Shown: positions 5,741-13,864 of the stretch, piece by piece
How positions within the stretch are numbered: the stretch's first letter is position 1
Layout: every line of letters starts with the position of its first letter
Assembly (NCBI GenBank): GCA_905214435.1
Contig: CAJMMA010000032.1
Coordinates: 1-22,760, forward strand
Direction: 5' to 3'
Length of the DNA stretch: 22,760 bases
Origin: an uncultured bacterium
GTDB taxonomy: Bacteria > Actinomycetota > Coriobacteriia > Coriobacteriales > Coriobacteriaceae
Notes under the pieces: model-generated
The model's input: the letters and a program-made list of their open reading frames with translations, nothing else
What the model was told of the DNA's origin: nothing
Database searches by the model: none
Program-made: the position numbers and the translations under genes

Positions 5741-6624
5741 ACGCCGTCGAGTAGGCGTACGGCGAGCGTCTGCGCGTCGCTGGCCGTGAAGGTGCCGTTG
5801 TAGCGCGTCATGCCCGTGAGCTCAATGCGAATGCGAGCCGGCTTCTGCTGCGCGGCGACATTGGCGGTGCGGATGCGCTGGGCCAGGTTGTGGCACTCGG
5901 CGAGGGCAATCGTGGCGCGTGGCGCGGCGTCGGCGGGCAGCTCGTCGCTTGCGATCTCGAGCACCAGGTCAACGTCGGTTGGGACCTCGGAGTCGCAGAG
6001 CATCATGCCGCTGCTGTCGGTCGTCGCCGTGGCGATGTTCCACATGCGCGATGCTACGCTGCGCGCGATAGGGTCCTCGCCGATGACGGCAATCTGGAAA
6101 CGCTCGAGCACGTTGGCGGCGCGCGCAAAACCGATGCGAGACTCGGCTTCGGTGACCGAGGGCTTGCCCTCCCACACGTGGTGCAGGCGGTTGATGTAGG
6201 CGTAGGTGTCCTGGAAGGCCATGCCGTCGGCAAACAGGCCGACATTTTCCTGGAACTGCTGCAGGGCGGCCTCGGTATGCGGACCAAAGTAGCCGTCGTC
6301 TTCGCCACAGGCAAAGCCCAAAACGTTGAGAGCGCGCTGCAGGGCCTTGACGTCGGCGCCGTGAAAATTGGGCATGCGAAGGTAGAGCGTGCGGTCGCCC
6401 AACTTGTATGAAGCGTCTACAAGGGCGCTCCAGCAGGGGATATCGACAGCATAACCGGCCGCAAGGCCGCTATCGAGCCTAAACGTGCCAACGGCCTGCT
6501 CGGTGGTGGTGCCAAAGCGCTTGTCGGCGACCTCGTCGGCATCGATGGTGTAACCGAGCTGCAGAAGGCGGGACTGAACATCCTCGACGGCTGCTCCCTG
6601 CATGCCCGTGGTAATAGGTTCCAT
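5719..6624 (-). CDS. Protein with two N-terminal peptidoglycan-binding domains and an unknown C-terminal domain
   Basis: 301 residues. The start ATG is preceded by GAAAGGGG at good spacing. Residues about 5-60 (GMQGAAVEDVQSRLLQLGY, FGTTTEQAVGTFR) and 80-140 (GADVKALQRALNVLGF, GYFGPHTEAALQQFQ) are two PG_binding_1-type three-helix repeats, which usually anchor cell-wall hydrolases. Residues 155-301 form an alpha/beta-looking domain (FQIAVIGEDPIARSVASR, then ARIRIELTGMTRYNG) that I do not recognise. No zinc or catalytic motif of an amidase or peptidase is evident. There is no signal peptide or transmembrane segment, which is odd for a wall-binding protein. It may be exported by another route or act inside the cell. 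The domain call is firm, the function open. Confidence 0.75.
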   Translation of the reverse strand: MEPITTGMQGAAVEDVQSRLLQLGYTIDADEVADKRFGTTTEQAVGTFRLDSGLAAGYAVDIPCWSALVDASYKLGDRTLYLRMPNFHGADVKALQRALNVLGFACGEDDGYFGPHTEAALQQFQENVGLFADGMAFQDTYAYINRLHHVWEGKPSVTEAESRIGFARAANVLERFQIAVIGEDPIARSVASRMWNIATATTDSSGMMLCDSEVPTDVDLVLEIASDELPADAAPRATIALAECHNLAQRIRTANVAAQQKPARIRIELTGMTRYNGTFTASDAQTLAVRLLDGVCDALAD

Positions 6625-6763
6625 GAACGAACCCCTTTCGGCGTACGATTCGTACTATTTTGAGCGCGTGTCGGATAGACAACGCGAGACAATGCATAAA
6701 CATGCACTCAACAGTGTAGCAACTTGTACCCAAACGCGCTGCCCACAGGTTTTATGACCCCCG

Positions 6764-7789
6764 CTAGCTAAGGCGCTCCACAAAGAAATCTGCCATTGAG
6801 AGGAAGAGCTCGCGCGCATGCGGGTCGAGCTCGACGCCTTCGATAGCGGCCTTGGCCTTAGCGGTCAGGTCGAGCGCATAGGTGTGGGCGTAATCGATGG
6901 AGCCGGTCTCCTGGAAGATCTCCACGGCGCGCGCGAGCTGCGTGGGGTCCTCGGTGCCCGAGGAAAGGATTGCCTCGACCTCGTCGTGATGGCGCTCATC
7001 AGACAGGGCGTGCACGGCAACGAGCGTGCGTTTGCCCTCGGTGATGTCGGTGCGGAAGTCCTTGTTGGCGGCCTCTTTGGTGCTGACCAAGTTGAGCAGG
7101 TCGTCCTGAATCTGAAAGGCAAGGCCGGTGTGCAGGCCAAAGGCGCGTAGCGCCTCGACCTGCTCTTCGCTGCCGCCGCCGATAATGGCTCCGGCGGCAA
7201 GCGGCGTGGCTCCGCTGTAATACGCGGTCTTGTGCGTCGCCATGTCCAGGTAGTCATCAACCGAGATATCAAAGCGCTCGTCACGGACCCAACCCAGGTC
7301 AAGCGCTTGACCCTCGATGGTGCGGACGATCATCTCGGTAAGCTCGTGGAGCACACGCAGCTTCACGTCGGACTCGAGCGTGGGATCGTCGAGAACCGTC
7401 TTGGTGACCATGGTGAGCGCCAGGTCGCCACAATTGATGGCGAGCCCCGTGCCCTCGGTAAGGTGCATGCAGGGCTTGCCTCGACGAAGCTGTCCGTTGT
7501 CGGCGATGTCGTCGTGGATGAGCGCACCCGACTGGAAATGCTCGATAGCCGCCGCGGCGCTGCGGGCGCTCTCAAAGCTACCGCCCACTGCGGTTGCGGC
7601 GAGCATGCAGATAAGCGGGCGGTGGCGCTTGCCGGCGTTGGCCGTAAAAGCCGAGAGCGGCGCGTACAGGTAGCGTTCGATATCGGCGGAAGTCGCCTGT
7701 CCGTCAAAGAACGTGGCCAGATAGTCGTTAATCTGGTCAAAGTGCTGGGCTAAAAAGCTGGTAAACGGACTGGACACGGGTTCTCGCAT
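6764..7789 (-). CDS. Polyprenyl (geranylgeranyl/farnesyl-type) diphosphate synthase
   Basis: 341 residues, the usual size for all-trans isoprenyl diphosphate synthases. These condense isopentenyl diphosphate with allylic diphosphates for quinone and other isoprenoid synthesis. The first Asp-rich motif is HDDIADNGQLRRG with Asp93, Asp94 and Asp97. The second is FQIQDDLLNL with Asp229, Asp230 and Asn233. The substrate-binding block GKRHRPL (about 53-59) and DITEGKRT are also present. The second motif is DDxxN rather than DDxxD, a common variant. The ATG at 7789 has only a weak upstream AAAG. A GTG five codons in is an alternative start. It is transcribed alone or with its minus-strand neighbours; no strong terminator is visible on either side. 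Product chain length cannot be read reliably. Confidence 0.9.
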   Translation of the reverse strand: MREPVSSPFTSFLAQHFDQINDYLATFFDGQATSADIERYLYAPLSAFTANAGKRHRPLICMLAATAVGGSFESARSAAAAIEHFQSGALIHDDIADNGQLRRGKPCMHLTEGTGLAINCGDLALTMVTKTVLDDPTLESDVKLRVLHELTEMIVRTIEGQALDLGWVRDERFDISVDDYLDMATHKTAYYSGATPLAAGAIIGGGSEEQVEALRAFGLHTGLAFQIQDDLLNLVSTKEAANKDFRTDITEGKRTLVAVHALSDERHHDEVEAILSSGTEDPTQLARAVEIFQETGSIDYAHTYALDLTAKAKAAIEGVELDPHARELFLSMADFFVERLS

Positions 7790-7904
7790 TCTTTGATAGG
7801 TTGCATCGTTGCATTATGCAGACAACATATTGCCACATTAGGGCGTCGAGCGCGGCGGTTGAAGACGATTGGTCCATGCGGCCGCAAGTGCGGTAGGGGC
7901 TTGG

Positions 7905-10355
7905 CTAGATAAGCCCAAAGTGTTCGAGCGCGGTGACGACGCCGTCGTGGTCGATGCTGTCGGTGACATAGTCGGCCTTTTCCTTGAGGAAGTCCGGCGC
8001 ATTGCCCATGGCGATACCGACATCGACGGCGTTCATCAGCGAGACGTCATTGCTGGCGTCGCCGATGCCGTATACGGTTCCGTGGTGGGGATCGAGGGCG
8101 TCGAGTACGGACTGGATACCCTCGCGCTTGGTGCATTCGCGAGGCGAAATCTCGGTCACTTCGAGCTCGAGCTCGTTAAAGCAGAGCAGCGGCTCAAACG
8201 CTTGATCCTGAGCGATGCGGTTGGCAAGCGACGTGGACATTAAGATCTTGTAGGCGCTGTAATGTTGCAGCTGCGTAATTGCATCGCCCACGGTGCGGGC
8301 GTATCCCGGAGCGTCGGGCGCATCGGCACTCATGCGAACGACGCCATTGAGTCCCTCAAAACGAATCACTTCGTCCGATTGCTCAAGAATGGGAGCAAGG
8401 CGCTGCAGCATGCCGGGCGTCATCGCCAAATCGCGAATCACGTGTCCCTCAAGTTCGACATAGCCACCCGCGAGGCAGACGATGCCGGTCCAGGGCAGCT
8501 CGAGCAGCTTTGGATGGATGCAGCTCAGCGTGCGCCCTGTGCAGATAAACGCCATATTGCCCTTGGCGACAAAATCACGGATGGCTTGCGAGACCGCTTC
8601 ATTGGGATAGGGGGAGAGGTCTCGCTCGCTCTCGGGAAGCTCTTGTGCCACTCGAGGGTCTTGCCAGGCGAGTGTTCCGTCGATATCGAAGAAGCAGATA
8701 TCGCCGCGCTTATGGGCTGCGCTGGCGGCAGGGGAGGCCGAGGTGGTGGACACAAATCCCGGCTCGAGGCCCATGATCTGGTCAAAATGCTCTTTAACGC
8801 GGGGAACGGAGATGCCAATAATCACCTGGGCGGTCTTGCCCGTAATGATGAGGCCCTTGGCGCCCACCGCGACAAACGACGCATTATCTGCAACGATGGA
8901 AGGGTCTGCGACCTCGACGCGCAGGCGCGTGGCGCAGTTGGTTGCGCCCACGATATTGCCAACGCCACCTAAAAGCTGAATTACCCGCTCAGCGAGGACG
9001 TGATCTTGATCGGATTGAATACTGACCTCGCCATTGGGAGATTGCTCTTTGGCAAAGCCGCTTCCCGTTAAACGATCGATTGCCGCGCGATTGGAGACAT
9101 GATCCTCGCGGCCCGGCGTCTTAAGGTCATAGACCAAGATGAGTGCTCGAAAACTAACAAAAAAGATGAGGCTAAAGGCAAGACCGATACCGAGCGCCAA
9201 AAGGTAGGAGCCGGCATGCATTCGCATGAGTGGGATGAAGTTGAAGGCCGTCATTTCCATGAGACCGCCCGAGAAGATGCCGACGATGCCAAAGAAGTTC
9301 ATGGTCATGGCAAGGCAGGAGGATAGGACGGCGTAGAGCAAAAAGAGTCCGGGATAGGTGAACATAAAGAGAAACTCGAGCGGCTCGGTGACGCCGCAGA
9401 CCACCGAGGCGACGATGGCGGGCAAAAGGATGACTTTAAGGCCGGCGCGGCGTTCGGGTTTGGCGGTGAAATAGAATGCTGCCGCGATGGCGGGAAGGCC
9501 AAAGAGCTTGCCCCAGCCGGTGGCGGTAAAACCTGCCCAGGGCGCAAGTTCATTTAAAGGGCGCGTGCTATGGGAGAGAATGGGGAGCAGGTTGGTCCAC
9601 GTGGCGTAAATACCGTCGTGAATGACCAGATTGTCGTAATAGATGGGCATATAGAGCAGGTGGTGCAGCCCCATGGGCTCGAGTGCTCGCTCCAAAAACA
9701 CAAAGATGCCCACGCCGAAGGGGCCGACGCCCGCAAGTGCGTGGCGCAGCGTTTCGGTTACGGCGTATGCGAAGGGCACGATGGCGGCCGAGATGGCGGC
9801 AAGGGCAAACACGGCAAAAAAGCTGATGAGGTAGACCAGCGAGGAACCCGAGAAGGTGCCGAGCCAATCGGGAACCTTGGCATCGTAGAAGCGGTCATGG
9901 ATGGCGACGACGGTTGCCGATACCGCCAGCGGGCCGATAATGCCGGTGTCGAGCGTCTTGATGCCGTCGATGACGGTGATACCGCTGGCGGGGGTCAAAG
10001 ATGATGGGTACTTAAGCCCAAGGTTGTCTCCGCTCAGCTTAATGATCTCGCTCAAAAAGAAGCAATAGGCAAAATAGGCCACGAGTGCCTCGAGGCAGCA
10101 GCGTGCCGGTTGCTTTTGGGCAAGACCGATAGGCAGCGCTACGGCAAAAAGGAGCGGGAGACGTTTAAAGACCGTCCACGAGCCGCGCTGGATGATGGTC
10201 CAGAAAACGTACCAAGGGGTTCCGTATACGGCGAGGTCACCGACGATGTCTACGGTCGTGGCGAGGGCGGAGATGCCGACCATGAGGCCTGATATAGAAA
10301 ACAGCATGGCGGGCGCGAACATTGCCCCGCCAAAGCGTTGGATTTTCTGCAGCAT
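7905..10355 (-). CDS. PTS EIICB (glucose/maltose family) fused to a Cof-type HAD phosphatase
   Basis: 816 residues, starting at the ATG with GGAAGG seven bases upstream; the open frame extends 12 codons further without a ribosome site. Residues 1-430 are an EIIC membrane domain (FLERALEPMGLHHLLYMPIY, GVTEPLEFLFMF), which moves sugar across the membrane. Residues about 460-545 are EIIB with phospho-acceptor Cys474 in NCATRLR. Residues 550-816 are a HAD hydrolase with FFDIDGT (nucleophile Asp557, Asp559) and motif IV GDASND (Asp766, Asn769, Asp770). The C-then-B order is that of PtsG, NagE and MalX. A Cof-type phosphatase fused to a PTS permease is unusual. It could remove phosphate from the incoming sugar-phosphate. 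No EIIA domain is present, so a shared EIIA is needed. It is divergent from gntR with a palindromic operator between. Substrate not determined; maltose-type inferred from context. Confidence 0.88.
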   Translation of the reverse strand: MLQKIQRFGGAMFAPAMLFSISGLMVGISALATTVDIVGDLAVYGTPWYVFWTIIQRGSWTVFKRLPLLFAVALPIGLAQKQPARCCLEALVAYFAYCFFLSEIIKLSGDNLGLKYPSSLTPASGITVIDGIKTLDTGIIGPLAVSATVVAIHDRFYDAKVPDWLGTFSGSSLVYLISFFAVFALAAISAAIVPFAYAVTETLRHALAGVGPFGVGIFVFLERALEPMGLHHLLYMPIYYDNLVIHDGIYATWTNLLPILSHSTRPLNELAPWAGFTATGWGKLFGLPAIAAAFYFTAKPERRAGLKVILLPAIVASVVCGVTEPLEFLFMFTYPGLFLLYAVLSSCLAMTMNFFGIVGIFSGGLMEMTAFNFIPLMRMHAGSYLLALGIGLAFSLIFFVSFRALILVYDLKTPGREDHVSNRAAIDRLTGSGFAKEQSPNGEVSIQSDQDHVLAERVIQLLGGVGNIVGATNCATRLRVEVADPSIVADNASFVAVGAKGLIITGKTAQVIIGISVPRVKEHFDQIMGLEPGFVSTTSASPAASAAHKRGDICFFDIDGTLAWQDPRVAQELPESERDLSPYPNEAVSQAIRDFVAKGNMAFICTGRTLSCIHPKLLELPWTGIVCLAGGYVELEGHVIRDLAMTPGMLQRLAPILEQSDEVIRFEGLNGVVRMSADAPDAPGYARTVGDAITQLQHYSAYKILMSTSLANRIAQDQAFEPLLCFNELELEVTEISPRECTKREGIQSVLDALDPHHGTVYGIGDASNDVSLMNAVDVGIAMGNAPDFLKEKADYVTDSIDHDGVVTALEHFGLI

Positions 10356-10395
10356 AATATGCCTTCCGGATGCAACATGCTGTGCGAGCAAGAAC

Positions 10396-10418
10396 GTTTA
10401 AACAATGAACTCATTGTA
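10396..10418 (-). promoter_or_regulatory. PTS-HAD promoter -10 and downstream palindromic operator
   Basis: On the minus strand TACAAT (10418-10413) is a good -10; the -35 is poor. Twenty bases further is GTTTAAAC (10396-10403) within ACGTTTAAACAATG. It lies in the transcribed leader, where a bound repressor would block elongation. The same core recurs upstream of gntR, the ABC operon and malQ. A further inverted repeat, ACAATGA/TCATTGT (10402-10417), overlaps it. Confidence 0.5.
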
Positions 10419-10515
10419 GAGGACTGGCTGCTTGCCGCATTGACGGTTTTGATTCGGTCCGATTTGGGTTTCGGGGGAACCGTCGACGGTAAATAATCCG
10501 TACTTTACCGATAAT

Positions 10516-10546
10516 CGGTTTAAACAACTTTAAGAAATGCTATCGT
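10516..10546 (+). promoter_or_regulatory. gntR operator and promoter
   Basis: GGTTTAAACAACTT (core GTTTAAAC, 10518-10525) lies where a -35 would be for the -10 candidate TATCGT (10541-10546). The palindrome matches those at the other genes of the locus, so autoregulation is likely. The promoter call itself is weak. Confidence 0.5.
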
Positions 10547-10579
10547 GCCTAGCCATACATATTCATTAGAGGTGAAGTT

Positions 10580-11299
10580 ATGCCAAAAGCGATTTACGAA
10601 GGAATCTACCGCGAGATCCGTTCGCGCATCATTAACGGGACCTATGCGTTTCAGGAGATGCTGCCAACCGAAGCCGAGCTGACCGCGGAGTTTGGCTGCA
10701 CGCGCAATACCGTTCGACGCGCCTTGAGCATGCTGGCCGACCAGATGTTTGTGCAGCCTATACACGGCAAGGGCGTGCGCGTTATTTGGCTTAAGGGCGA
10801 AACCGACATGCTGGGCGCACTCGAAGAGGTTGAGTCGTTTGGCGAGTTCGCAAAACGCAACAATGCCGTCGCATCGACCGAGGTCAAGTCTTTTGAACAT
10901 TTGATTTGCACTGAGCAACTGTCGCGCCGCCTTGGCTTTAAGGTGGGCGAGGAGCTGATTCGCGTCGTGCGTGTCCGAAGCCTCAACGGCAGCGCGCGCC
11001 AGGTGGACCACGGCTACTTTTTGGAGTCGATCGCCAAGGGCCTGACCCCCGAGATTGCGGCAAGCTCTATCTACGACTATCTGGAGCACAAGCGTGGCGT
11101 CAAAGTGATGGCGAGCCGCCGTACGGTGAGCGTCGAGCTTGCCAACGATGAGGACTGCAGCTACTTGGACCTTGGCAAGTACAACTGCGTCGCCGTTATG
11201 GAGAGCCAGTCGTACACCTCGGACGGCATCTTATTTGAGGTGACGCATGCCCGCACGCATCCCGAGATCTTCCACTACCGCGTCAACTCCAAGCGATAG
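10580..11299 (+). CDS. GntR-family regulator with UTRA ligand domain (HutC/TreR-like)
   Basis: 239 residues. AGAGGTG precedes the ATG. Residues 1-75 are a GntR winged helix (YEGIYREIRSRIINGTYAF, LPTEAELTAEFGCTRNTVRR, then HGKGVRV). Residues about 95-235 are a UTRA-type effector domain, which in TreR and relatives binds a sugar or sugar-phosphate and releases DNA. It is divergent from the PTS-HAD gene and next to a maltodextrin ABC operon. Palindromes of the form TTGTTTAAACAA occur upstream of itself, the PTS gene, the ABC operon and malQ, so it is the obvious candidate local regulator. Repressor versus activator and the effector are inferred, not shown. A strong two-way terminator follows. 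Confidence 0.9.
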   Translation: MPKAIYEGIYREIRSRIINGTYAFQEMLPTEAELTAEFGCTRNTVRRALSMLADQMFVQPIHGKGVRVIWLKGETDMLGALEEVESFGEFAKRNNAVASTEVKSFEHLICTEQLSRRLGFKVGEELIRVVRVRSLNGSARQVDHGYFLESIAKGLTPEIAASSIYDYLEHKRGVKVMASRRTVSVELANDEDCSYLDLGKYNCVAVMESQSYTSDGILFEVTHARTHPEIFHYRVNSKR

Positions 11300-11337
11300 C
11301 CGGCTAGCTCGCAGCCTGACGAGACTCATGTCCTCAA

Positions 11338-11391
11338 AGAGAAAACGCCCGGTCAAACCGACGATGCATCGGCTTGACCGGGCGTTTTCTC
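11338..11391. terminator. Bidirectional terminator after gntR
   Basis: GAAAACGCCCGGTCAA (11341-11356) pairs with TTGACCGGGCGTTTTC (11374-11389). An inner CCGA/TCGG extension is present, and there are A- and T-rich flanks on both sides. It separates gntR from the ABC operon. Confidence 0.85.
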
Positions 11392-11410
11392 TGCATTCGA
11401 TAACAAGTAA

Positions 11411-11422
11411 TTGTTTATACAA
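11411..11422 (+). promoter_or_regulatory. Distal operator-like palindrome of the ABC operon
   Basis: TTGTTTATACAA is one base away from the TTGTTTAAACAA form found at the other promoters of the locus. It lies 75 bp upstream of the proximal site, so DNA looping between two bound dimers is conceivable. Confidence 0.4.
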
Positions 11423-11485
11423 AACTTGTCAAGTATCAAGTTGAAATTACCGTTCACCGAAGTTTTTCTACCGCTCTAGTAATAC

Positions 11486-11517
11486 TTGTTCAAACAACTA
11501 GCCAAATAGCGTATTGT
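11486..11517 (+). promoter_or_regulatory. Proximal operator and promoter region of the ABC operon
   Basis: TTGTTCAAACAA (11486-11497) is a near-perfect palindrome of the shared operator type. TATTGT (11512-11517) is a possible -10; no good -35 at 17 bp is present. A small hairpin (11564-11570 with 11576-11582) lies in the leader just before the ribosome site. Confidence 0.5.
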
Positions 11518-11605
11518 ACAAATCAGCAAAAGGGGCAAAGTCCCCGAGCCAATCTCCGAAGGCGGCGGCAAAGGGTGCCGCCACGGTGTGAAAGGGTGGA
11601 TTGTA

Positions 11606-12922
11606 ATGAAGAACGAAATGAGCAGAAGGCAGTTCCTGGGCTTCGCTGGCTCCGCGGCTGCGGTTCTTGGTCTGGGTCTCGTGGGCTGTGGTGGTTCTGC
11701 CGGCTCCGGCTCCTCTGCTTCTGGTGACGCTGCCGAGGTCTACTTCCTCCAATTTAAGCCTGAGGTCGACAAGGAGTGGAAGGAGATCGCCAAGGCGTAC
11801 AAGAAGGAGAAGGGCGTCGAGGTCAAGATCGTGACCGCCGCCTCCAACACCTACGAGGAGAAGCTCAAGTCCGAGATGTCCAAGAGCTCCGCTCCGACGC
11901 TGTTCCAGGTCAACGGCCCCACCGGCCTTAAGAACTGGAAGGACTACTGCGCCGATCTTTCCGACACCAAGCTCCGCGGCGAGCTCATCGACGACTCCCT
12001 GGCGCTGCAGTCCGACGGCAAGGATCTGGGTATCGACTGGGTTCAGGAGAGCTACGGCATCATCTACAACAAGGAGCTCCTCGAGAAGGCCGGCTACAAG
12101 GCCGAGGACATCAACTCCTTCGACAAGCTGAAGGCTTGCGCCGATGACATCCAGGCCCGCAAGGACGAGCTCGGCGTTGACGGTGCCTTCACTTCCGCCG
12201 GCATGGATGACTCCTCCAGCTGGCGCTACACCACGCACCTCGCCAACCTCCCGCTCTACTACGAGTTCGAGAAGGAGCACAATCAGGAGGACGACGAGAT
12301 CAAGGGCGAGTATCTCGACAACTTTAAGCAGATCTTCGACCTGTATATCACCGACTCCACCTGCGATCCTTCGCAGCTCGCCTCCAAGACCGGTGACGAC
12401 GCCACCAACGAGTTCGCAACCGGCAAGGCCGTCTTCTACCAGAACGGCTCTTGGGCCTACGCCGACCTCACCAAGGCCGGTATGACCGACGACCAGCTCG
12501 GCATGCTGCCGATCTACATCGGCGTCGACGGCGAGGAGAACCAGGGCCTGTGCTCCGGCGGCGAGAACTACTGGTGCGTCAGCTCCCAGGCTTCCGAGGA
12601 TGCCCAGAAGGCCACCGAGGACTTCATGTATTGGTGCGTCACTTCTGACACCGCCACCAGCATCATCGCTGACAAGATGGGTCTGACCGCCCCGTTCAAG
12701 AGCGCTAAGGAGACCACCAACGTCTTCTCGCAGCAGGCCGTTGCTATGGCCAAGGACGGCAAGAAGACCGTCGCTTGGGACTTCGTTTACATCCCCTCCG
12801 AGGAGTGGAAGAAGAACCTCAAGCAGGCTCTCATCGCTTATGCTGCCGACAACACCAAGTGGGACGGCGTCAAGAACGCCTTCGTCGATGGCTGGAAGAC
12901 CGAGAAGGCTGCTTCCGAGTAA
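11606..12922 (+). CDS. Sugar ABC transporter substrate-binding lipoprotein with Tat signal
   Basis: 438 residues. AAAGGGTGG lies just upstream of the ATG at 11606. An in-frame ATG six codons earlier overlaps that ribosome site and was not used. The N-terminus SRRQFLGFAGSAAA (Arg7, Arg8) is a twin-arginine signal. It is followed by a lipobox LVGC with Cys28 and a Gly/Ser linker, so the mature protein is lipid-anchored and probably exported folded. The rest is a family 1 (MalE-like) extracellular solute-binding fold. It has Trp/Tyr-rich ligand-contact segments such as WVQESYGIIYN and NYWCVSS. It is the first gene of an operon with two permeases and an ATPase. Context (malQ, glgP) suggests maltodextrin or an alpha-glucoside. 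Codon use is strongly biased, in line with high expression. Confidence 0.92.
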   Translation: MKNEMSRRQFLGFAGSAAAVLGLGLVGCGGSAGSGSSASGDAAEVYFLQFKPEVDKEWKEIAKAYKKEKGVEVKIVTAASNTYEEKLKSEMSKSSAPTLFQVNGPTGLKNWKDYCADLSDTKLRGELIDDSLALQSDGKDLGIDWVQESYGIIYNKELLEKAGYKAEDINSFDKLKACADDIQARKDELGVDGAFTSAGMDDSSSWRYTTHLANLPLYYEFEKEHNQEDDEIKGEYLDNFKQIFDLYITDSTCDPSQLASKTGDDATNEFATGKAVFYQNGSWAYADLTKAGMTDDQLGMLPIYIGVDGEENQGLCSGGENYWCVSSQASEDAQKATEDFMYWCVTSDTATSIIADKMGLTAPFKSAKETTNVFSQQAVAMAKDGKKTVAWDFVYIPSEEWKKNLKQALIAYAADNTKWDGVKNAFVDGWKTEKAASE

Positions 12923-12953
12923 GCAGTTGCTGCCCAAGCTATCTGATTAGCGA

Positions 12954-12989
12954 CAGGGGGCGGGCAGACGTAGGTTTGCCCGCCCCCTG
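12954..12989 (+). promoter_or_regulatory. Intercistronic hairpin between binding-protein and permease genes
   Basis: A perfect 13-bp stem, CAGGGGGCGGGCA (12954-12966) with TGCCCGCCCCCTG (12977-12989), has a 10-nt loop and no T-tract. It starts 32 nt after the binding-protein stop and ends just before the permease ribosome site. Hairpins in this position in sugar ABC operons protect the upstream message from 3' decay or cause partial termination. Either way they raise binding protein over permease. Confidence 0.7.
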
Positions 12990-13009
12990 CATATTGAAAG
13001 GACCCTTCT

Positions 13010-13864
13010 ATGGGCAAAGCACTCAAGCGCTGGTGGCCGCTCTTTATGCTGCCCACGTGCCTGGCGTTTATGATCGGGTTCGTGATTCCCTTTATCCAGG
13101 GTTTCTATCTCTCGTTCTGCCAGTTTATTACCATCAATAACGCGCACTTTGTCGGTATCGAGAACTACGTGCGCGCGCTGTCCGATCCGCAGTTCTCCAC
13201 GTCGTTCTTCTTTACCGTGGCGTTTGCCTTCCTGTCGACGGTGCTCATCAACGTGATCGCGCTGGCCATCGCGCAGGCGCTCACCCGCAAAGCGCTCAAG
13301 GGCACCAACATCTTCCGTACGATCTTCTTTATGCCTAACCTGATCGGCGGCATCGTGCTGGGCTACATTTGGCAGATTCTGATCAACTGCCTGCTCTCCA
13401 ACGTGGGCGCCCAGCTCATCGCCCTTAACTCTGCTGCTGGCTTCTGGGGCCTTATCATCCTGACCCTGTGGCAGCAGGTCGGCTACATGATGATCATCTA
13501 CATCGCCGGTCTGCAGTCCATCCCGTCTGACTACATCGAGGCCGCCAAGGTCGATGGCGCTACGGCATGGCAGACGTTTTGGAAGGTTAAGATCCCCAAC
13601 CTGATGCCGACCATCACCATCTGCCTGTTCCTGTCCATCACCAACGGCTTTAAGCTGTTCGACCAGAACCTCGCCCTTACCGGTGGCGCCCCGGCGCACT
13701 CCACCGAGATGCTCGCCCTGAACATCTACAACACGTTCTATTCGCGTGCTGGCATCGCATGGCAGGGCATCGGTCAGGCCAAGGCAGTTATCTTCTGCAT
13801 CCTGGTTGTCGCTATTTCTATGATCCAGCTTAAGGCCACGAGGTCCAAGGAGGTGCAGCAGTAA
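13010..13864 (+). CDS. Sugar ABC transporter permease (MalF-like)
   Basis: 284 residues with six predicted membrane helices, beginning with WWPLFMLPTCLAFMIGFVIP. The cytoplasmic EAA loop that docks with the ATPase reads YIEAAKVDGATAWQTFWKVK (about residues 178-197), typical of the MalF/UgpA class. GAAAGGA precedes the ATG. It lacks the long periplasmic loop and extra helices of enteric MalF, as is usual in Gram-positive bacteria. The stop TAA shares its last base with the ATG of the second permease, implying translational coupling. Confidence 0.93.
   Translation: MGKALKRWWPLFMLPTCLAFMIGFVIPFIQGFYLSFCQFITINNAHFVGIENYVRALSDPQFSTSFFFTVAFAFLSTVLINVIALAIAQALTRKALKGTNIFRTIFFMPNLIGGIVLGYIWQILINCLLSNVGAQLIALNSAAGFWGLIILTLWQQVGYMMIIYIAGLQSIPSDYIEAAKVDGATAWQTFWKVKIPNLMPTITICLFLSITNGFKLFDQNLALTGGAPAHSTEMLALNIYNTFYSRAGIAWQGIGQAKAVIFCILVVAISMIQLKATRSKEVQQ

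Noticed and set aside
11498..12937. Long minus-strand frame opposite the sugar-binding protein
   Set aside because: It mirrors the third-base bias of the real gene, has Leu/Gly/Val repeats without domain character, and has no ribosome site.
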